DNA of 64,000 nt. It comes from Muscardinus avellanarius (taxonomy: Eukaryota > Chordata > Mammalia > Rodentia > Gliridae). Location of the stretch: the NCBI GenBank assembly GCA_963383645.1, contig OY726563.1, forward strand, positions 31,167,575 through 31,231,574, read 5' to 3'. Under the pieces are notes generated by a model. That model was not told the DNA's origin and made no database searches. It saw only the letters and a program-made list of their open reading frames with translations. The position numbers and the translations under genes were made by a program. Shown here piece after piece: positions 1 to 10,515 of this stretch (positions are counted from its first letter, which is position 1; each line of letters starts with the position of its first letter).

Positions 1-665
1 TCAGGGAGTACAATATAAACCTTGCTTCTCATAAAATTATGTCTGCAATGAAATACCAAATTAATCAAAGACTTAATTGTACAGACACTATACTAAGTGA
101 AACAAGCCAGACACAATAAGAAAAGTACTGCATTACTCAGAATCTCAAAATGTCAAATACAAGCCATGCATGGAGATGCATGCTTATAATTTCAGTACTT
201 GAAAGGCTGAGACAGGAGGATCACAGGTTCACGGCCAGCCTCAGCTACTTAGTGAGGCCCTCTGTGACTTAGACCCTTTCAAAATAAAGAATAAGGGCTG
301 GTGGTGTAGCTTGGATGATAAATGCCTCTGGATTCAATCTCCAGTACCACAAAAAATGTAAAATACATAGAAACAGAATAGAATGGTGGTTAATTATTAC
401 ATGTCTTAATTTTGAAGAAGTAGCCACAATAGGTAAATCCAGAGATATAGCAATGATTAAAGGTTATTTGAACTTGAGATGAGCGTGGAATTGGAAATGA
501 TTGTTTGGAAAGATTTCCTTTTAGGATGATAAAAACATTCTGGACTTAAGTGAGAGTAATGATGGCACAATATTGTGGATGGACTAAAGGCCACAGAATT
601 GTACACTTTAAAATGGTGAAATTTATGGTAATAAAATTTTGCTGCAATAACAATGTTTAAAATAT
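1..665 (+). mobile_element. Old L1 3' end, interrupted by a SINE at 157-365
   Basis: Typical L1 3'-end wording: aagtgaaacaagccagacac at 97-116, then gaatggtggttaa after the SINE and gaattgtacactttaaaatgg at 595-616. Divergence and lack of lineage features suggest an ancient (L1M-type) copy. Confidence 0.65.
157..365 (+). mobile_element. B1-dID-like SINE inserted in an L1
   Basis: The head (cttataatttcagtacttg) and ID-like tail (ggctggtggtgtagcttgg, ctccagtaccac) are both recognisable. This is a fairly diverged copy. Confidence 0.8.
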
Positions 666-965
666 TGAAAAAAAGAATGAGAAAATGGATACAATAAAGG
701 CCAACATTTGGGAGTCCTGATGGAATATAGGGAATCTTCATACAGTGGATGGTATCAGTGCTTTCAAATATCTCCTGAGGTTCCACTACTGTGAACCTCA
801 ATTATCTCCTGAGGTTCTCTACTGTGAGCACCCATAATGCTCAAGCTGAACCAAACAGGAGAAAAACCCTGTAACCTATTATATCCACATATGTTTTTAT
901 GGAAGGGGAGAATGAAACACATAAATCATGTTCCTTTCTATTAACTGATTATCTCAATAGCTTTT

Positions 966-1460
966 AAAATATTTTATTTGTGCAATGTAATTCAACATGA
1001 TTATGAGATCCATAGTGATACATTCATATATGCATATAACAGTATTTGGTCTGTTTCCTTCCCCAATCCCCCCTGTTTCCTCACCCTCTTTTCACCCTGT
1101 CCCCTTCCACTACTCTACTGGTCTCTTTCCTACTTTTCACAAGGTTCCTTTTGTTTCCATTTAACTCTCTGGATTCCATATATTAAAGAGACCATGAGGT
1201 CTTTCTTATTTTTTTTATTTTTATTCTTTTAGTGTGGCCGATCTCACTTAGTATGTCATCCTCAAGTTCCATTCGTTTTCTGGCATATGATATAATTTCA
1301 TTCTTCTTCATGTCTGAGTAAAGCTTCATTGTATCTATACACCACATTTTTTTACCCATTTACCTGTTGATGAATACCTAGGATAGTTCCATAACTTGAA
1401 AATTGTGTTGTGCTGCTATAAACATGGGCATACATGTACCACTGTAGTATTTTACCATTC
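966..1460 (-). mobile_element. L1 3' end, antisense
   Basis: The + strand shows the reverse complement of the local L1 3' UTR (tttgtgcaatgtaattcaac) followed by the untranslated part with cacttagtatgtcatcctc and tgttgatgaatacctagg, parallel to 60100-60620. Confidence 0.75.
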
Positions 1461-2317
1461 ATATCACATTTTTCTTTCTATAGCTGTTGACTTTAACAGG
1501 GAAACATCCTTGTGGTCTGAAAGACTCTCACTTGGAAATAAAGATGTGTTTATGTTCTGGGATATAACTCACCTCACCTTGTCATTCCCACAAAAACGAA
1601 AGTCATCAGTGGCTATATTTTAAATGTTTTTAAATTGTTTCATTATCCATGCAACTATGTCTTAATATTTATTTGCATCTAATATTAAAGACAGTAAGAG
1701 AAAGTTCTGGTTCCTGATCTATCTCAAAGAGCTCAGAAAAGGGAAGGTTCTTGCCATTTCAAGCTCAGATTCTTACAGGGGGTGATAGACCTGTAAGAAG
1801 GCAAGTAAAATGATTCAAGTGCTTTTAAATAAGAAAAACAAAGAGAAAATATTTACCTAGAGAAGTTAATGAAGATTAATGAAGACTTTGAGGACAACAA
1901 ATTTTACCTACTCTTAGTGGTCAGGGAAAACATTTTGTAGACATCAGAAGAAGAAGGTGGCTTGGGAGTAGAGAAGGGAGGAGGAAAGTGAAATGCATAA
2001 GAATATTTCAGGCAAGTGGAATATGCAATATATAGTCAACACTTGTGGCAGGGCATGGAGTGTTCTGGAACTGGATGAACAGGTATTGGTTTGTGTGAGG
2101 AGGAGATGAGATAATGAGACTAAGAAGGTGCTATTGGGAGAAATGTCAGAGTCCAATGGGAAATACTTTGTATCCCACTTTGCAGTTCTGCAGGGATTGA
2201 ACAGTAGGGGCATAATGCAGCAGCCAATTTATATGCACACAAGGAGCTCCTACTCACAATTTAATTTAGACATAAAAATCAGTGATATCCCCACACACCC
2301 CAAGATAGTATAAAGTC
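1461..2317. other. No recognised feature
   Basis: AT-rich unique-looking DNA. The open frames here have no coding signature that I recognise. Confidence 0.5.
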
Positions 2318-2502
2318 TGTGTGTGTGTGTAGGGGTGTGTGTGTGTGTGTGTGTGTGTGTGTATTACTGGGGACTGAACCCAGTGTCTCACTAGGATGCA
2401 AAAGACTTCACAAGGTTGCTGAGGCTGGCTGCGAACCTGTGATCCTCCTGACTCAGTCTCCCAAGTTGTGAGAATTACAGACATGTGTCACCTGAACTGG
2501 CT

Positions 2503-2545
<43 letters not shown>
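2318..2545 (-). mobile_element. Antisense SINE flanked on both sides by GT microsatellites
   Basis: The SINE body is 2363-2505 (tgatcctcctgactcagtctc). GT runs occupy 2318-2362 at its tail end and about 2506-2545 at its head end. The copy is short between the ID part and the B1 part. Confidence 0.75.
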
Positions 2546-2546
<1 letters not shown>

Positions 2547-2771
2547 TCCTTGGAAAAACAAGGTGACTCTCAAGAAGATCAGAAAAATAGCTTGAGATTT
2601 TTAGGTTGATTAGTGACTGATGCCAGAGTGGAAGTTCCTATACATAGGAATGAATTTGTGTGTTTTGAATTTTCTACTGGCACTAGAAGAGGTAACACTC
2701 AGGCTTTCTTATTAGGTTGACCATTTGGGGGAGAGAATAAGGGAGAGAAGTGAGGCTTAAAAGCTATCAAC

Positions 2772-2953
2772 AGCCAAGTGTGGTGGCGCACACTTGTAAT
2801 CCCCGCGCTTGGGAGATGGAGACAGGAGGATTGCACAGGTTCAAAGCCAGCAAGGTGGCTTAAGAGACCCTGTTTCCAAATGAAAACATATAAAAAATAG
2901 GTCTGGGAGTGTAGCCCGGAGGAATCCCAGTGCCACATATATATGTATATATG

Positions 2954-2984
<31 letters not shown>

Positions 2985-3001
2985 ATATGCATATATATAT
3001 A
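2772..3001 (+). mobile_element. SINE with a TA/TATG microsatellite tail
   Basis: The body is 2772-2936. It is of the subfamily with gtggcttaagagaccctg in place of the cagctacttagtgag block. The tail 2937-3001 is ATATATGTATG-type and is the site of long spurious open frames. Confidence 0.8.
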
Positions 3002-3009
3002 ATTAAACA

Positions 3010-3858
3010 TAATAAAAATTTAAAAAAGCTATCAACAGTCAATCAAAAAATGGAGTAAGACTATTATGCTAGCACAATCATATTTGTAAACATTCAAAGA
3101 TCAAAGCCAAAAAGAGCCCAGTAGTAGTAAAAAGAACACATGGAAAAGGTTAAGAATGAACTAGAGGAGTCAGGGGGAGGCTATGGCAAATACACAGGCA
3201 AAAGAAAAATGAGGACCTGAACTATGACACTGCTGATGAGAATGGTTTGGGGAATATTTCTGCAAAAGAATTGAGATCTGGTACCCAGTGAGAGAGGCTA
3301 TTACAGGGTGACAGAGATCTGGTTTGGAAATTGAAAAAAATTGACAATGAAAATGAAATGTATTGGAAGAGGGGCAGGTGGTGAGGGGGAATCTGAGTTA
3401 TTTCAGTTTAAACATGTGTTTAAAATGGCCTAGAGCCACTTTGTCCTTTGAGAAGTGAACCACAGTTTTTCCAGACTCTTTTTCTAGATCAATTCAAGTG
3501 AAAGTAGGCATATGTCATAATGCTAACAACTAAAGCCCCTTCGTGAAGCCCAAATGAACATGATTACCTGTTCATTTTCTAAGGAAACTTTATCATTTCT
3601 TTCCCTATTAAAATAATATATGTTCATGTAAATAATTATAAAATATAGCAAGTAATAAAAAGAAAATATAAATGATCCATATTCCCTCTAAACAGAATTG
3701 ATAACTAATACCATCACATAGAGTAGTATGAGGTCCAAACATGAAAATACGTCTAGAAAGGTGAGAAAAAACTTCAAAAGGAAGTAATGTTTTATCTGTA
3801 TTTTCAAGAATTTTGAAGACAATTCATTGGCCATAAGAAGGTTAAAAAGCTAGGCTAA
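3010..3858. other. No recognised feature
   Basis: A-rich sequence with neither a repeat nor a coding match that I can name. Confidence 0.45.
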
Positions 3859-4072
3859 AGCCGGGCATGGAGGCTCACGCTTGTAATCGTAGCGCTTGGG
3901 AGGCTGAGACAGGAGGGTCACACAGGTTTGAAGCCAGCCTCAGCTACTGAGTGAGGCTATCAGCAACTTAGTGAGACCCTGTTTCCAAATAAAGTATAAA
4001 AAAATAGGTCTGAGAGTGTAGCCCAGAGGTAGAAAAGCCACTGGGTTCTACCTCTAGTACCACACACACAAA
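3859..4072 (+). mobile_element. B1-dID-like SINE
   Basis: Full-length copy: ccgggcatggaggctcacgc to gtaccacacacac. Confidence 0.85.
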
Positions 4073-5564
4073 ACAAGCTAGGCTGAAAATAGAGGCACAA
4101 GATAAGAAAATAAAAAGGTATATATATTATTTAACTTAATATATATGAGCACAGTTATAATTGAAGTTTTCGCAATAAAATGTATAAATAGAAAATATAT
4201 CATATATCTTGCCTTTAGGAACCACCAAATTATATATTTTTAAACTACTTTTTTCAGATTGCTCTTTTGAAAATATGAACCAACTTGCCATCACAATCCG
4301 TTACCACCAAATCAAAGTGTCTGTTATTGAGGACTGAGGGTACTGGCTTCCCTGCTCACCCAGGCCCCACAGCTCAACAGATGTGCTAGCCTGAGTAGTT
4401 ATTTCTCCTTAGTTTTTGTAAATCAAAAATTAAACTCAGGATCCCTTGAGCACAGAATATTAATTGCATTTTTTAAAGTTCAAATGTATATTGTGGTAAA
4501 GAAATCAGTTGCCAGACTGAAAGGCTCCAGGGATGGCTGCTCAATGTAGGTGGGCACCATCTTATCAGTTAGGGTCTAGATAAATAAAAAGAAAAGGATT
4601 TTTGCTTTGTTTCTTCTTGAGCTTAGATACCCCCTTCCACCCCTGTGCCCTTGGTATTGGATAATGGCTGATCACAGTAGAAAAAGAATATGTAAGCTAT
4701 ATAAATAGACTTATTAGAACTGTGAATTTTAAAGATGTTGCTATTGAAAGCTTAGAAGGAAATCAGAAACATAATATCAGAAACTGAAGGGGCAGGAGTG
4801 TCCTGGCATACTAGTAGACAGAAATTTTAGCTGAATTGTGCCCTACAGTTATATGTAAAGTAGAATGTGTAAACAATGAATTAGACATTTAGCAGAGTAT
4901 ATTTCCAAGCAAATTGTTAGACATGGCCTTTTTTTCTTGCTGCATATTGTAAGATGCTAGAAGAAACATAAATTGAGGGAAGAACTGTTAAGCATAAAAG
5001 AACCAAGATTTGATGATATGAGAAAGTCTCAGCTTATCCACATTAAAAAAGATATTGAAAATTAGGGAAGTGATTGTTAGGAAAGTATCCTCTGTAGATA
5101 AAATCAAGGGTGTAACTAGACATCCTTTCGCTAGTGTCTTTGAGTGACTCAAAAGATCTAAATATTAAATAACAAAAAAGTGATTTTAAGAGATGTAGGA
5201 TGTGATTTTCACCACCTAGTATTATCCATAGGGAATCTGTGAATAAGCCATATAGGTCTAAGACCTAAACACTTTTGAGAATGTTTTATCAGCAGAAACA
5301 GCCAGCTTAGACTGAAAGGAACAGATAAGAGATGAAATTAATGAAGGCTCTGGGGCTTCCAAATTTAGACAAGATGAAAGGCTGATAAGACTACCCAGCT
5401 GAAAACATGTTCAACTATTCAAATTAAGGAAAGATCACTCTGATGGCAGATATTAGGGCCTAGAGAGAGCAGAACTAGGGCACAGGTGAGATCATGAGGT
5501 CAGTAGGATCAGAATTAGGAGTGTCAAAATATACAAGATTGTTAGGCCTTGAAATGTAATGGAC
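4073..5564. other. No recognised feature
   Basis: About 1.5 kb of AT-rich DNA, the longest repeat-poor stretch before the histone genes. I see no gene. Confidence 0.45.
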
Positions 5565-5664
5565 ATTTATTTATTTATTTGTTTGTTTGTTTTTATTTTG
5601 TGGTACTATGGATTGAACCCAGGGGTGGTCTACTCCAAGCTAAACCCCCATCACTATTTTAATT
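5565..5664 (-). mobile_element. Tail half of an antisense SINE split by an L1
   Basis: The ID-like tail (tggtactatggattgaaccc, aggggtggtctactc) is preceded by a TTTA/TTTG-rich tract. Its head half resumes at 6081. Confidence 0.75.
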
Positions 5665-6080
5665 TTAATTTTTAATTTTATCTGCATTTATTGGTGCATT
5701 ATAGTTTTGCACCATAATGTAAATCATTTTGACAATGGCATACATGCACATAGCACTTGGTGCCCCCCCCACCTCCCCATTTCCCTCCATCCCAATACAG
5801 AGTACCCAGATTGACATTGGTGTATTCACATGTATACACACGGTCCATGGTAGTATTTCCATTAATGAATGTCAGTCTTCCTTCTCCTCTACCCTTAGAT
5901 CTCCTCCCTGGCTCCACTGAGGTTTCTCCTTTATTCGTATCCTATCCTGCACCTATTAGAGAAAACATCAGGCCCTTTATTTTCTTGTGATTGGCTAATC
6001 TCATTTAATATAATGTTCTCCAGGTCCTTCCAGCTTCACAGTGAAATTCTACTTAGCAATAAAGAAGAACAAAATTATGT
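5665..6080 (-). mobile_element. L1 3' end inserted into a SINE
   Basis: tttattggtgcattatag is the complement of the L1 terminal motif seen at 8661-8680. The cattaatgaatg, tctcatttaatataatg and ccaggtccttccag blocks match L1 3' UTR order. It is bounded by similar ttaattttaatttt / ttaattctaatttt stretches, likely the target duplication. Confidence 0.75.
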
Positions 6081-6222
6081 CTTAATTCTAATTTTGAAAC
6101 AGGGTCTCACTGAATTTTGGAGGGCTGTGTTAAACTGCTGAGGCTGGCTGCAAAACTGTGATCCTCCTGTCTAAGCCTCTCAAGTACTGGGATTACAAAT
6201 GTGTGCCACCAAGCCTAGCTTA
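6081..6222 (-). mobile_element. Head half of the split antisense SINE
   Basis: ttttgaaacagggtctcactg through tactgggattacaaatgtgt. Joined to 5565-5664 it would make one ordinary SINE. Confidence 0.75.
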
Positions 6223-6227
6223 ATGGA

Positions 6228-6440
6228 GGTTTTTTTTTTTTTTGTGTGTGTGTGTGTGTGTGGTACTGGGGTTCCTGGAAGACCTTCTACCTCTGGACTA
6301 CACTCCCAGACCTATTTTATATTTTTTTTTATTTGGAAATGGTCTCTTAAGCCAGCGAGGCTGGGTCCGAACCAGCACGATCCTCCTGTCTCTGCCTTCC
6401 AAGCATGGGGATTACAAGCGTGTGCTACCATGTCCGGCCT
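6228..6440 (-). mobile_element. Antisense SINE with a poly(T)/GT tail
   Basis: The T15-(GT)n tail at 6228-6262 precedes gtactggggttcctggaag. It belongs to the ttaagccagcgaggctgg subfamily. Confidence 0.82.
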
Positions 6441-6654
6441 TAATGGAGTTTTAAACAGTTGAGTTTTGAAATTTCTTGGAGACTCTTTTTTTCTTTTACT
6501 TTATCCTTTTTTGGAATGGGATAGTTATTGGTTATAAATGAGCCAAAAGAGAAGAAAATTTATAAACACAAAATTAATAGAGAATATTGAGAAAAAAGCA
6601 ACATCTTCTGTTACCTGGATGTCACCTAGAAGACCCAAGAAAGGCATATTTGAT

Positions 6655-6862
6655 CAGGGCATGGTGGCACACACCTATAATCCCAGTACTTGGGAGGCTG
6701 AGACAGGAGACTTTCAGGTTTGAAGACAGCCTCAGCAACTTAATCAAGGCTCTCAGAAACTTGGTGAAACCCTGTTTCAAAATTTACAAATAAAATAGGG
6801 CCGAGGGTGTAGCTTGGAGGTCGAATTCCCCTGGGTTCAATACCCCAGTACCACAAAAAAGA
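6655..6862 (+). mobile_element. B1-dID-like SINE
   Basis: catggtggcacacacctataa to accccagtaccac, with the tail AAAAAAGAAAAGAAAAG. Confidence 0.82.
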
Positions 6863-7224
6863 AAAGAAAAGAAATACATCTGTACTTAAAGGAGCACAAT
6901 GTATACTTTTGTATCAACCATGTGTATGTGGCTCTGATTTAGGAATACATTGAGTATCTCATTTTTACTTTTAAAATGGTTGAAAATATTTTTCAAAAGG
7001 GTAAAATCTTGACATTCACAAAGATATAGAATGAACATATATTAAAAGAAAAAGATTTTATAACTGGATTAAAAAGAATTTATAGAATATATTTAGAAAT
7101 GTTAATCCAACTTGTTTAAATATGTGAATAGACATGAAACTGGTTTCAACAAAGCATGAGAAGAAGGACAACCAAACCTCTACTGGAAAATATATTTTGC
7201 ATATTTATCAAAACAAAAGACTGT
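6863..7224. other. No recognised feature
   Basis: AT-rich spacer between two SINEs. Confidence 0.45.
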
Positions 7225-7308
7225 CAGCCAGGCGTGGTGGCACACTCTTGTAATTCCCGTGCTTGGGAGGCAGAGACAGGAGGATTGCGCAGGTTCAAAG
7301 CCAGCCTC
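7225..7308 (+). mobile_element. Head of the SINE split by the composite element
   Basis: gccaggcgtggtggcacact up to caaagccagcctc, where the composite retroelement begins. Confidence 0.85.
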
Positions 7309-8696
7309 CCCCCCTGCCCCCGAGGCCGGGATCGGAGCCTGTCGAGGGGTTAGGCCGGTGCCTGGGCCAGCGAGGCTGGAATCAGAGTCTGCGGTGAGGC
7401 AAGGCAGGTGCTAGGGCCCTCAAGGCCTGGAATGGAGCCTGCCGAGGGATAAGGCAGGTGCCGGGGCCAGCGAGGCCGGGATTGGAGCCTACCATGAGGC
7501 ACGGCTACTACTAAGGACTCCGAGGCCAAGATTGGAGCCTGCTGAGAGGGTAGGCCGGTGCTGGGGCCAGCGAGGCCAGGATCTGAGCCTGCCATGAGGC
7601 GAGGCTGGTGTTGGGGCCTCCAAGGCCAGGATCAGAGCCTGCTGAGGGGTTAGGCCGGTGCTGGGGCCAGCAAGTCCAGGAACGGAGCCTGCTGTGTGCT
7701 GGGACCTCCGAGGCCAGGATTGAAGGCTGCCAGTGGGTAGGGCGGTGCCGGGGCCAGCGAGGCTGGGATTGGAGCCTACCATGAGGCACGGCCACTACTA
7801 AGGCTTCTGAGGCCAAGATTGGAGCCTGCTGAGAGGGTAGGCCGGTGCTGGGGCTTCCGAGGCCGGGATCGGAGCCTGCTGAGGTGTTAGACCGGTGCCA
7901 GGGCCAGCTGCCGGCACCGGAGCCTACCTAGAGGCAAGGCCATTGCTGGGACCTCCGAGGCCTGGATCACAGCCTTCCGAGGGGTAGGCCAGTGACGGGG
8001 CCAGCGGCCAGCATCAGAGCCTGCCTTGAGGCAAGGCCACTACTGGGATCTCCGAGGCCGGGATCGGAGCCTGCCGAGGGGTTAGGCCAGTTCAAGGGTC
8101 AGCGAGGCTGGGATGGAGCCTGCTGTGAGGCAAGGCAGGTGCTGGGGCCACCGAGGCTGGGATCGGGACCAGCCGAGGGGTTAGGCTGGTGTGGGGGCCA
8201 GCGAGGCCAGAATCGGGGCCTCCCATGAGGCAAGGCCACTGCTTGAGCCAGCGAGGTCTGGATCAGTCCACCGGGTAGCCAGGCCACTACTGGGGCCGTC
8301 AAGCGTGGGATCGTTACTTGCAACGCAACATGCACAGAGAAATATAGCAGAAAATAAAAACCAGATGCTTCCCCTAATCAGCAATAACTAGGAGGAAAGG
8401 GGTAACAGGAAGAGGTCGAGGTATAGAAAGGGCCCTATAGTGAAGCAACTAAGGTGACCAATCAGAGGGTATGGAATAGGGTAGGATGGAGCCTCTTTAA
8501 AACTCAGGAGGTATATAAACAAATGTATCAAAGTTAATCACCAAACAAGCATGGGATCGAGGGAGGGGGAGGGAATGGGATGGGGAGTGGATGAGGGCTA
8601 ATTGGATGATATGTGCTTTTATATCCTCTCAAGTCTTGTATTCCAGTGTGATGTATGATTACAATGCACCAATAAAAAATAAAAATAAAAATAAAA
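7309..8696 (+). mobile_element. Composite retroelement: C-rich 5' end, 50-bp VNTR, L1 3' UTR, A-rich tail
   Basis: Order: a C-rich start (7306-7320), twenty GC-rich tandem units (7319-8302), a short unique bridge containing cgttacttgcaacgc (about 8303-8345), about 330 bases homologous to the 3' UTR of the L1 at 60080-60420, and an AAATAAAAATAAAAA-type tail. It is flanked by a 13-base direct repeat with one mismatch (7296-7308 caaagccagcctc and 8697-8709 caaagtcagcctc), the mark of L1-type target-primed insertion. It interrupts a SINE whose two halves lie on either side. It has no protein-coding capacity. Confidence 0.85.
7319..8302 (+). repeat. VNTR of about twenty 50-bp GC-rich units in A/B alternation
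   Basis: Units start GAGGCC-GGAT and alternate between two kinds: A ends with ...GGGGCCAGC and carries CCGAGGGGTTAGG, B ends with ...GCCTCC/ACC and carries CATGAGGCAAGG. The repeat is therefore really a ~100-bp dimer repeated about ten times. One unit near 7675-7717 is shortened. Because 50 is not a multiple of three, open frames appear in every frame without meaning. Confidence 0.85.
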
Positions 8697-8734
8697 CAAA
8701 GTCAGCCTCACTGGCTTAAGAGACCCTGTTTCTA

Positions 8735-8780
<46 letters not shown>

Positions 8781-8850
8781 TAGGTTTGGGAATATAGCCC
8801 AAGGTAGAATGGTTTTCAGGAACCCCAGTACCACAAAAAAAAAAAAAAAG
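8697..8850 (+). mobile_element. Tail of the SINE split by the composite element
   Basis: Resumes with caaagtcagcctcactggct after a 13-base duplication. An (AT)n run at about 8737-8777 has grown in the A-rich linker between the B1-like and ID-like halves. Confidence 0.85.
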
Positions 8851-9002
8851 ATTGTTAAAAGACCACAAAGAAAATACAAGGCTAGAATCAGATAACATGC
8901 AGTGGTATGCTAAGTATAGGGGAATTTTTTCTACTGAAACACTCATTTACTTCTACAGTATTAAAGTTAAGCAAAAAGCTAAGTTTTCTTAAAATCAGGG
9001 TC

Positions 9003-9209
9003 CAGTTATCAGGGTGACCAGGATCTTGTAACTGACATTTCTAGGCTGAAGCGTGATCACACTTCAGTGGACACCAATGACATCTCAAAGCCACGGGTGT
9101 CACAAAGGCAGCTCCTGACCAATGAGGAGCAGGATCTGGGGATACAATCGGCAGGGCTGAGGACTGGTCAATCAGGCAGAGCAGACCAGAGCCAAACCCA
9201 GTAACCATC
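9003..9209 (+). promoter_or_regulatory. Proximal promoter and 5' UTR of H2A.P
   Basis: This segment aligns by eye with 12098-12326 upstream of the H2A.L gene (ccagt, tagggtg-like, atttcta, ctgaagc-tgatca, cagtggaca). Conserved motifs are TGACATCT at 9078-9085, resembling a CRE/ATF site, and a CCAAT box at 9119-9123 inside GACCAATGAG, about 90 bases before the start codon. A further CCAAT lies at 9073-9077. No TATA box is visible. CRE-like and CCAAT elements are common in spermatid promoters, but function here is inferred. Confidence 0.6.
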
Positions 9210-9563
9210 ATGTCAGGGAAAAAGACCCAAGAGATCTCCCATAAAGATAACAACCAGACTGAAGACATTGCTTCTAGAGCTACCCTACAGGTACCTGTGA
9301 GCTATGTGTACCAACTTCTACCAGAAGAACAAAATTCTCATTGCTCAGGTTCCTCCACACCAGATTTCTTCCTTACCATGCTTGACTCTCTTACTGACTA
9401 CATTGTGGAGATGGTAAGCTCGGAAGCCAACAACAGCAGCAGAATTCCTACCAGTCCACAAGATGGGGAGACAGAAGATAACAACCGCCGTGATCCCCCT
9501 CCTGTCAAGAATATACCCTTCTCCGTGTTTGGTGAGATGCCTGGACCCAGGAGGAATGGCTAA
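9210..9563 (+). CDS. H2AP: Short histone variant H2A.P (HYPM-like), intact, intronless
   Basis: A 117-residue uninterrupted reading frame. It starts MSGKK and matches what I remember of mammalian H2AP (huntingtin-interacting protein M) in length, in the SSTP-to-EANN core and in an ending near DEMP/GEMP plus basic residues. It aligns without gaps over residues 1-80 with the H2A.L-type protein encoded at 12327, with 28 of 80 identical by hand count: LQ-P at 26-29, SSTP at 48-51, LT at 61-62, EA-N at 72-75. The Arg-rich N-terminal tail of H2A is absent, and the region after about residue 76 no longer resembles an H2A fold (PQDGETEDNN, then PPPVK). The family is testis-expressed and X-linked; how much nucleosome function H2A.P retains is unclear. 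The start is the first ATG, in context catcATGt, mirrored at the neighbouring gene (catcATGg). The position upstream of SYTL5 agrees with human gene order. The call is firm; the biochemical role is not. Confidence 0.9.
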   Translation: MSGKKTQEISHKDNNQTEDIASRATLQVPVSYVYQLLPEEQNSHCSGSSTPDFFLTMLDSLTDYIVEMVSSEANNSSRIPTSPQDGETEDNNRRDPPPVKNIPFSVFGEMPGPRRNG

Positions 9564-9656
9564 AGAATGAATGGGTTGCTGAGCCTGGTGAGAGGCCTGA
9601 CAGAATCAGACGCAGCTGCTACATCTCACTGCACAGGAGGCCCTGCAATCACCATC

Positions 9657-9662
9657 AATAAA
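9657..9662 (+). terminator. Polyadenylation signal of H2A.P
   Basis: AATAAA lies 94 bases after the stop codon. This suggests a polyadenylated mRNA rather than a replication-dependent histone transcript. Confidence 0.7.
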
Positions 9663-9730
9663 TATTAAATAAGTTAAATTCATTTCAGTGATTCTGACTG
9701 TCATTTTTAGTTGAATTGGTAATGTCAAGG

Positions 9731-9890
9731 GAGCAGTTTCCAATGGGGATGGTGTGGGCAGTGGTCCCAGTGGGAGGAACTGGCTGGAGTAGAGAGCAGA
9801 GAGTATGTACTCACGTGACCTGAGTAAGGAAGGTCTTGGGAGGCCACGAAGTGGGCTGGGAGCTTTTCAGGCATGCTGGGTTCCCAGCAT
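9731..9890 (+). repeat. H2A.P 3' flank, one copy of a 160-bp duplicated segment
   Basis: Matches 12920-13079 without gaps, with about 138 of 160 bases identical by hand count. It begins after the poly(A) signal, so it is probably outside the mRNA. Similarity drops after 9890. Confidence 0.8.
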
Positions 9891-10340
9891 CATGCTGCTA
9901 ACTGAAGTGGAGTTGAAGACCATGACAGAGGTGCGGAAGATTGCGGAAGGTTTTATTCCTGGTACTTGAAAGGGACATCAGAGGGCGGTGGCACTGGGGG
10001 TGGAAAAGAGTGGCAAGCTGTGGATATGAACTTAATGGACAGACACCTTCACATAGAGATTGAGACTATCAGAAGGAAATATATAAACATTAGGATCAGT
10101 TGTTATTTATGTAACTCTGCCACATTCTAAAAGATGACTTGATATAGGATTACTTGCTAGTGTTGTGAATGATCTTTCGAGACCCCTCTTGTGGGATGAA
10201 ATAACAATAATAGTTAAAACCTATTGAGTTCACTGAAGACAAGCAATGCAAGCAGTTCTTAATGATTATTTTTACTGGACAGGACCTCCAGAGACACCCT
10301 CTGCTGCCTGCTGACTTTCCCCAGAGGACTACTCATAGAC
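9891..10340. other. No recognised feature
   Basis: Sequence beyond the duplicated H2A.P flank. No gene or repeat recognised. Confidence 0.4.
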
Positions 10341-10515
10341 TGTCCAGATGGCTTACACAACAGAATCAGAGGACCTAGGTCCGAGATCCCACTTTCTGGC
10401 CATGTGATTTGGGACATTCATCTTTTTCCACTGAGCAGTATTTTCCATATCTGTAAGAAGAGGGATAAGAGTCCCTTCATGTTTCATTTTGGCAGTATTG
10501 AGCCCACCTGTGTCT
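10341..10515 (+). repeat. MIR-like ancient SINE
   Basis: MIR-style order: ggacctaggtccgagatccc, ggccatgtgatttgggac, then ttttccatatctgtaagaag. Divergence is high. Confidence 0.55.

Noticed and set aside
457..801. 114-codon open frame on the minus strand
   Set aside because: Lies mainly in the 3' UTR of an old L1 and has no recognisable protein similarity.
7350..8391. Many overlapping 60-100 codon open frames on both strands, rich in Pro, Ala and Gly
   Set aside because: They are made by the 50-bp GC-rich tandem repeat, whose length is not a multiple of three, so repeats of the frame are not in phase and no stable protein is encoded. The same holds for 40937-41281.
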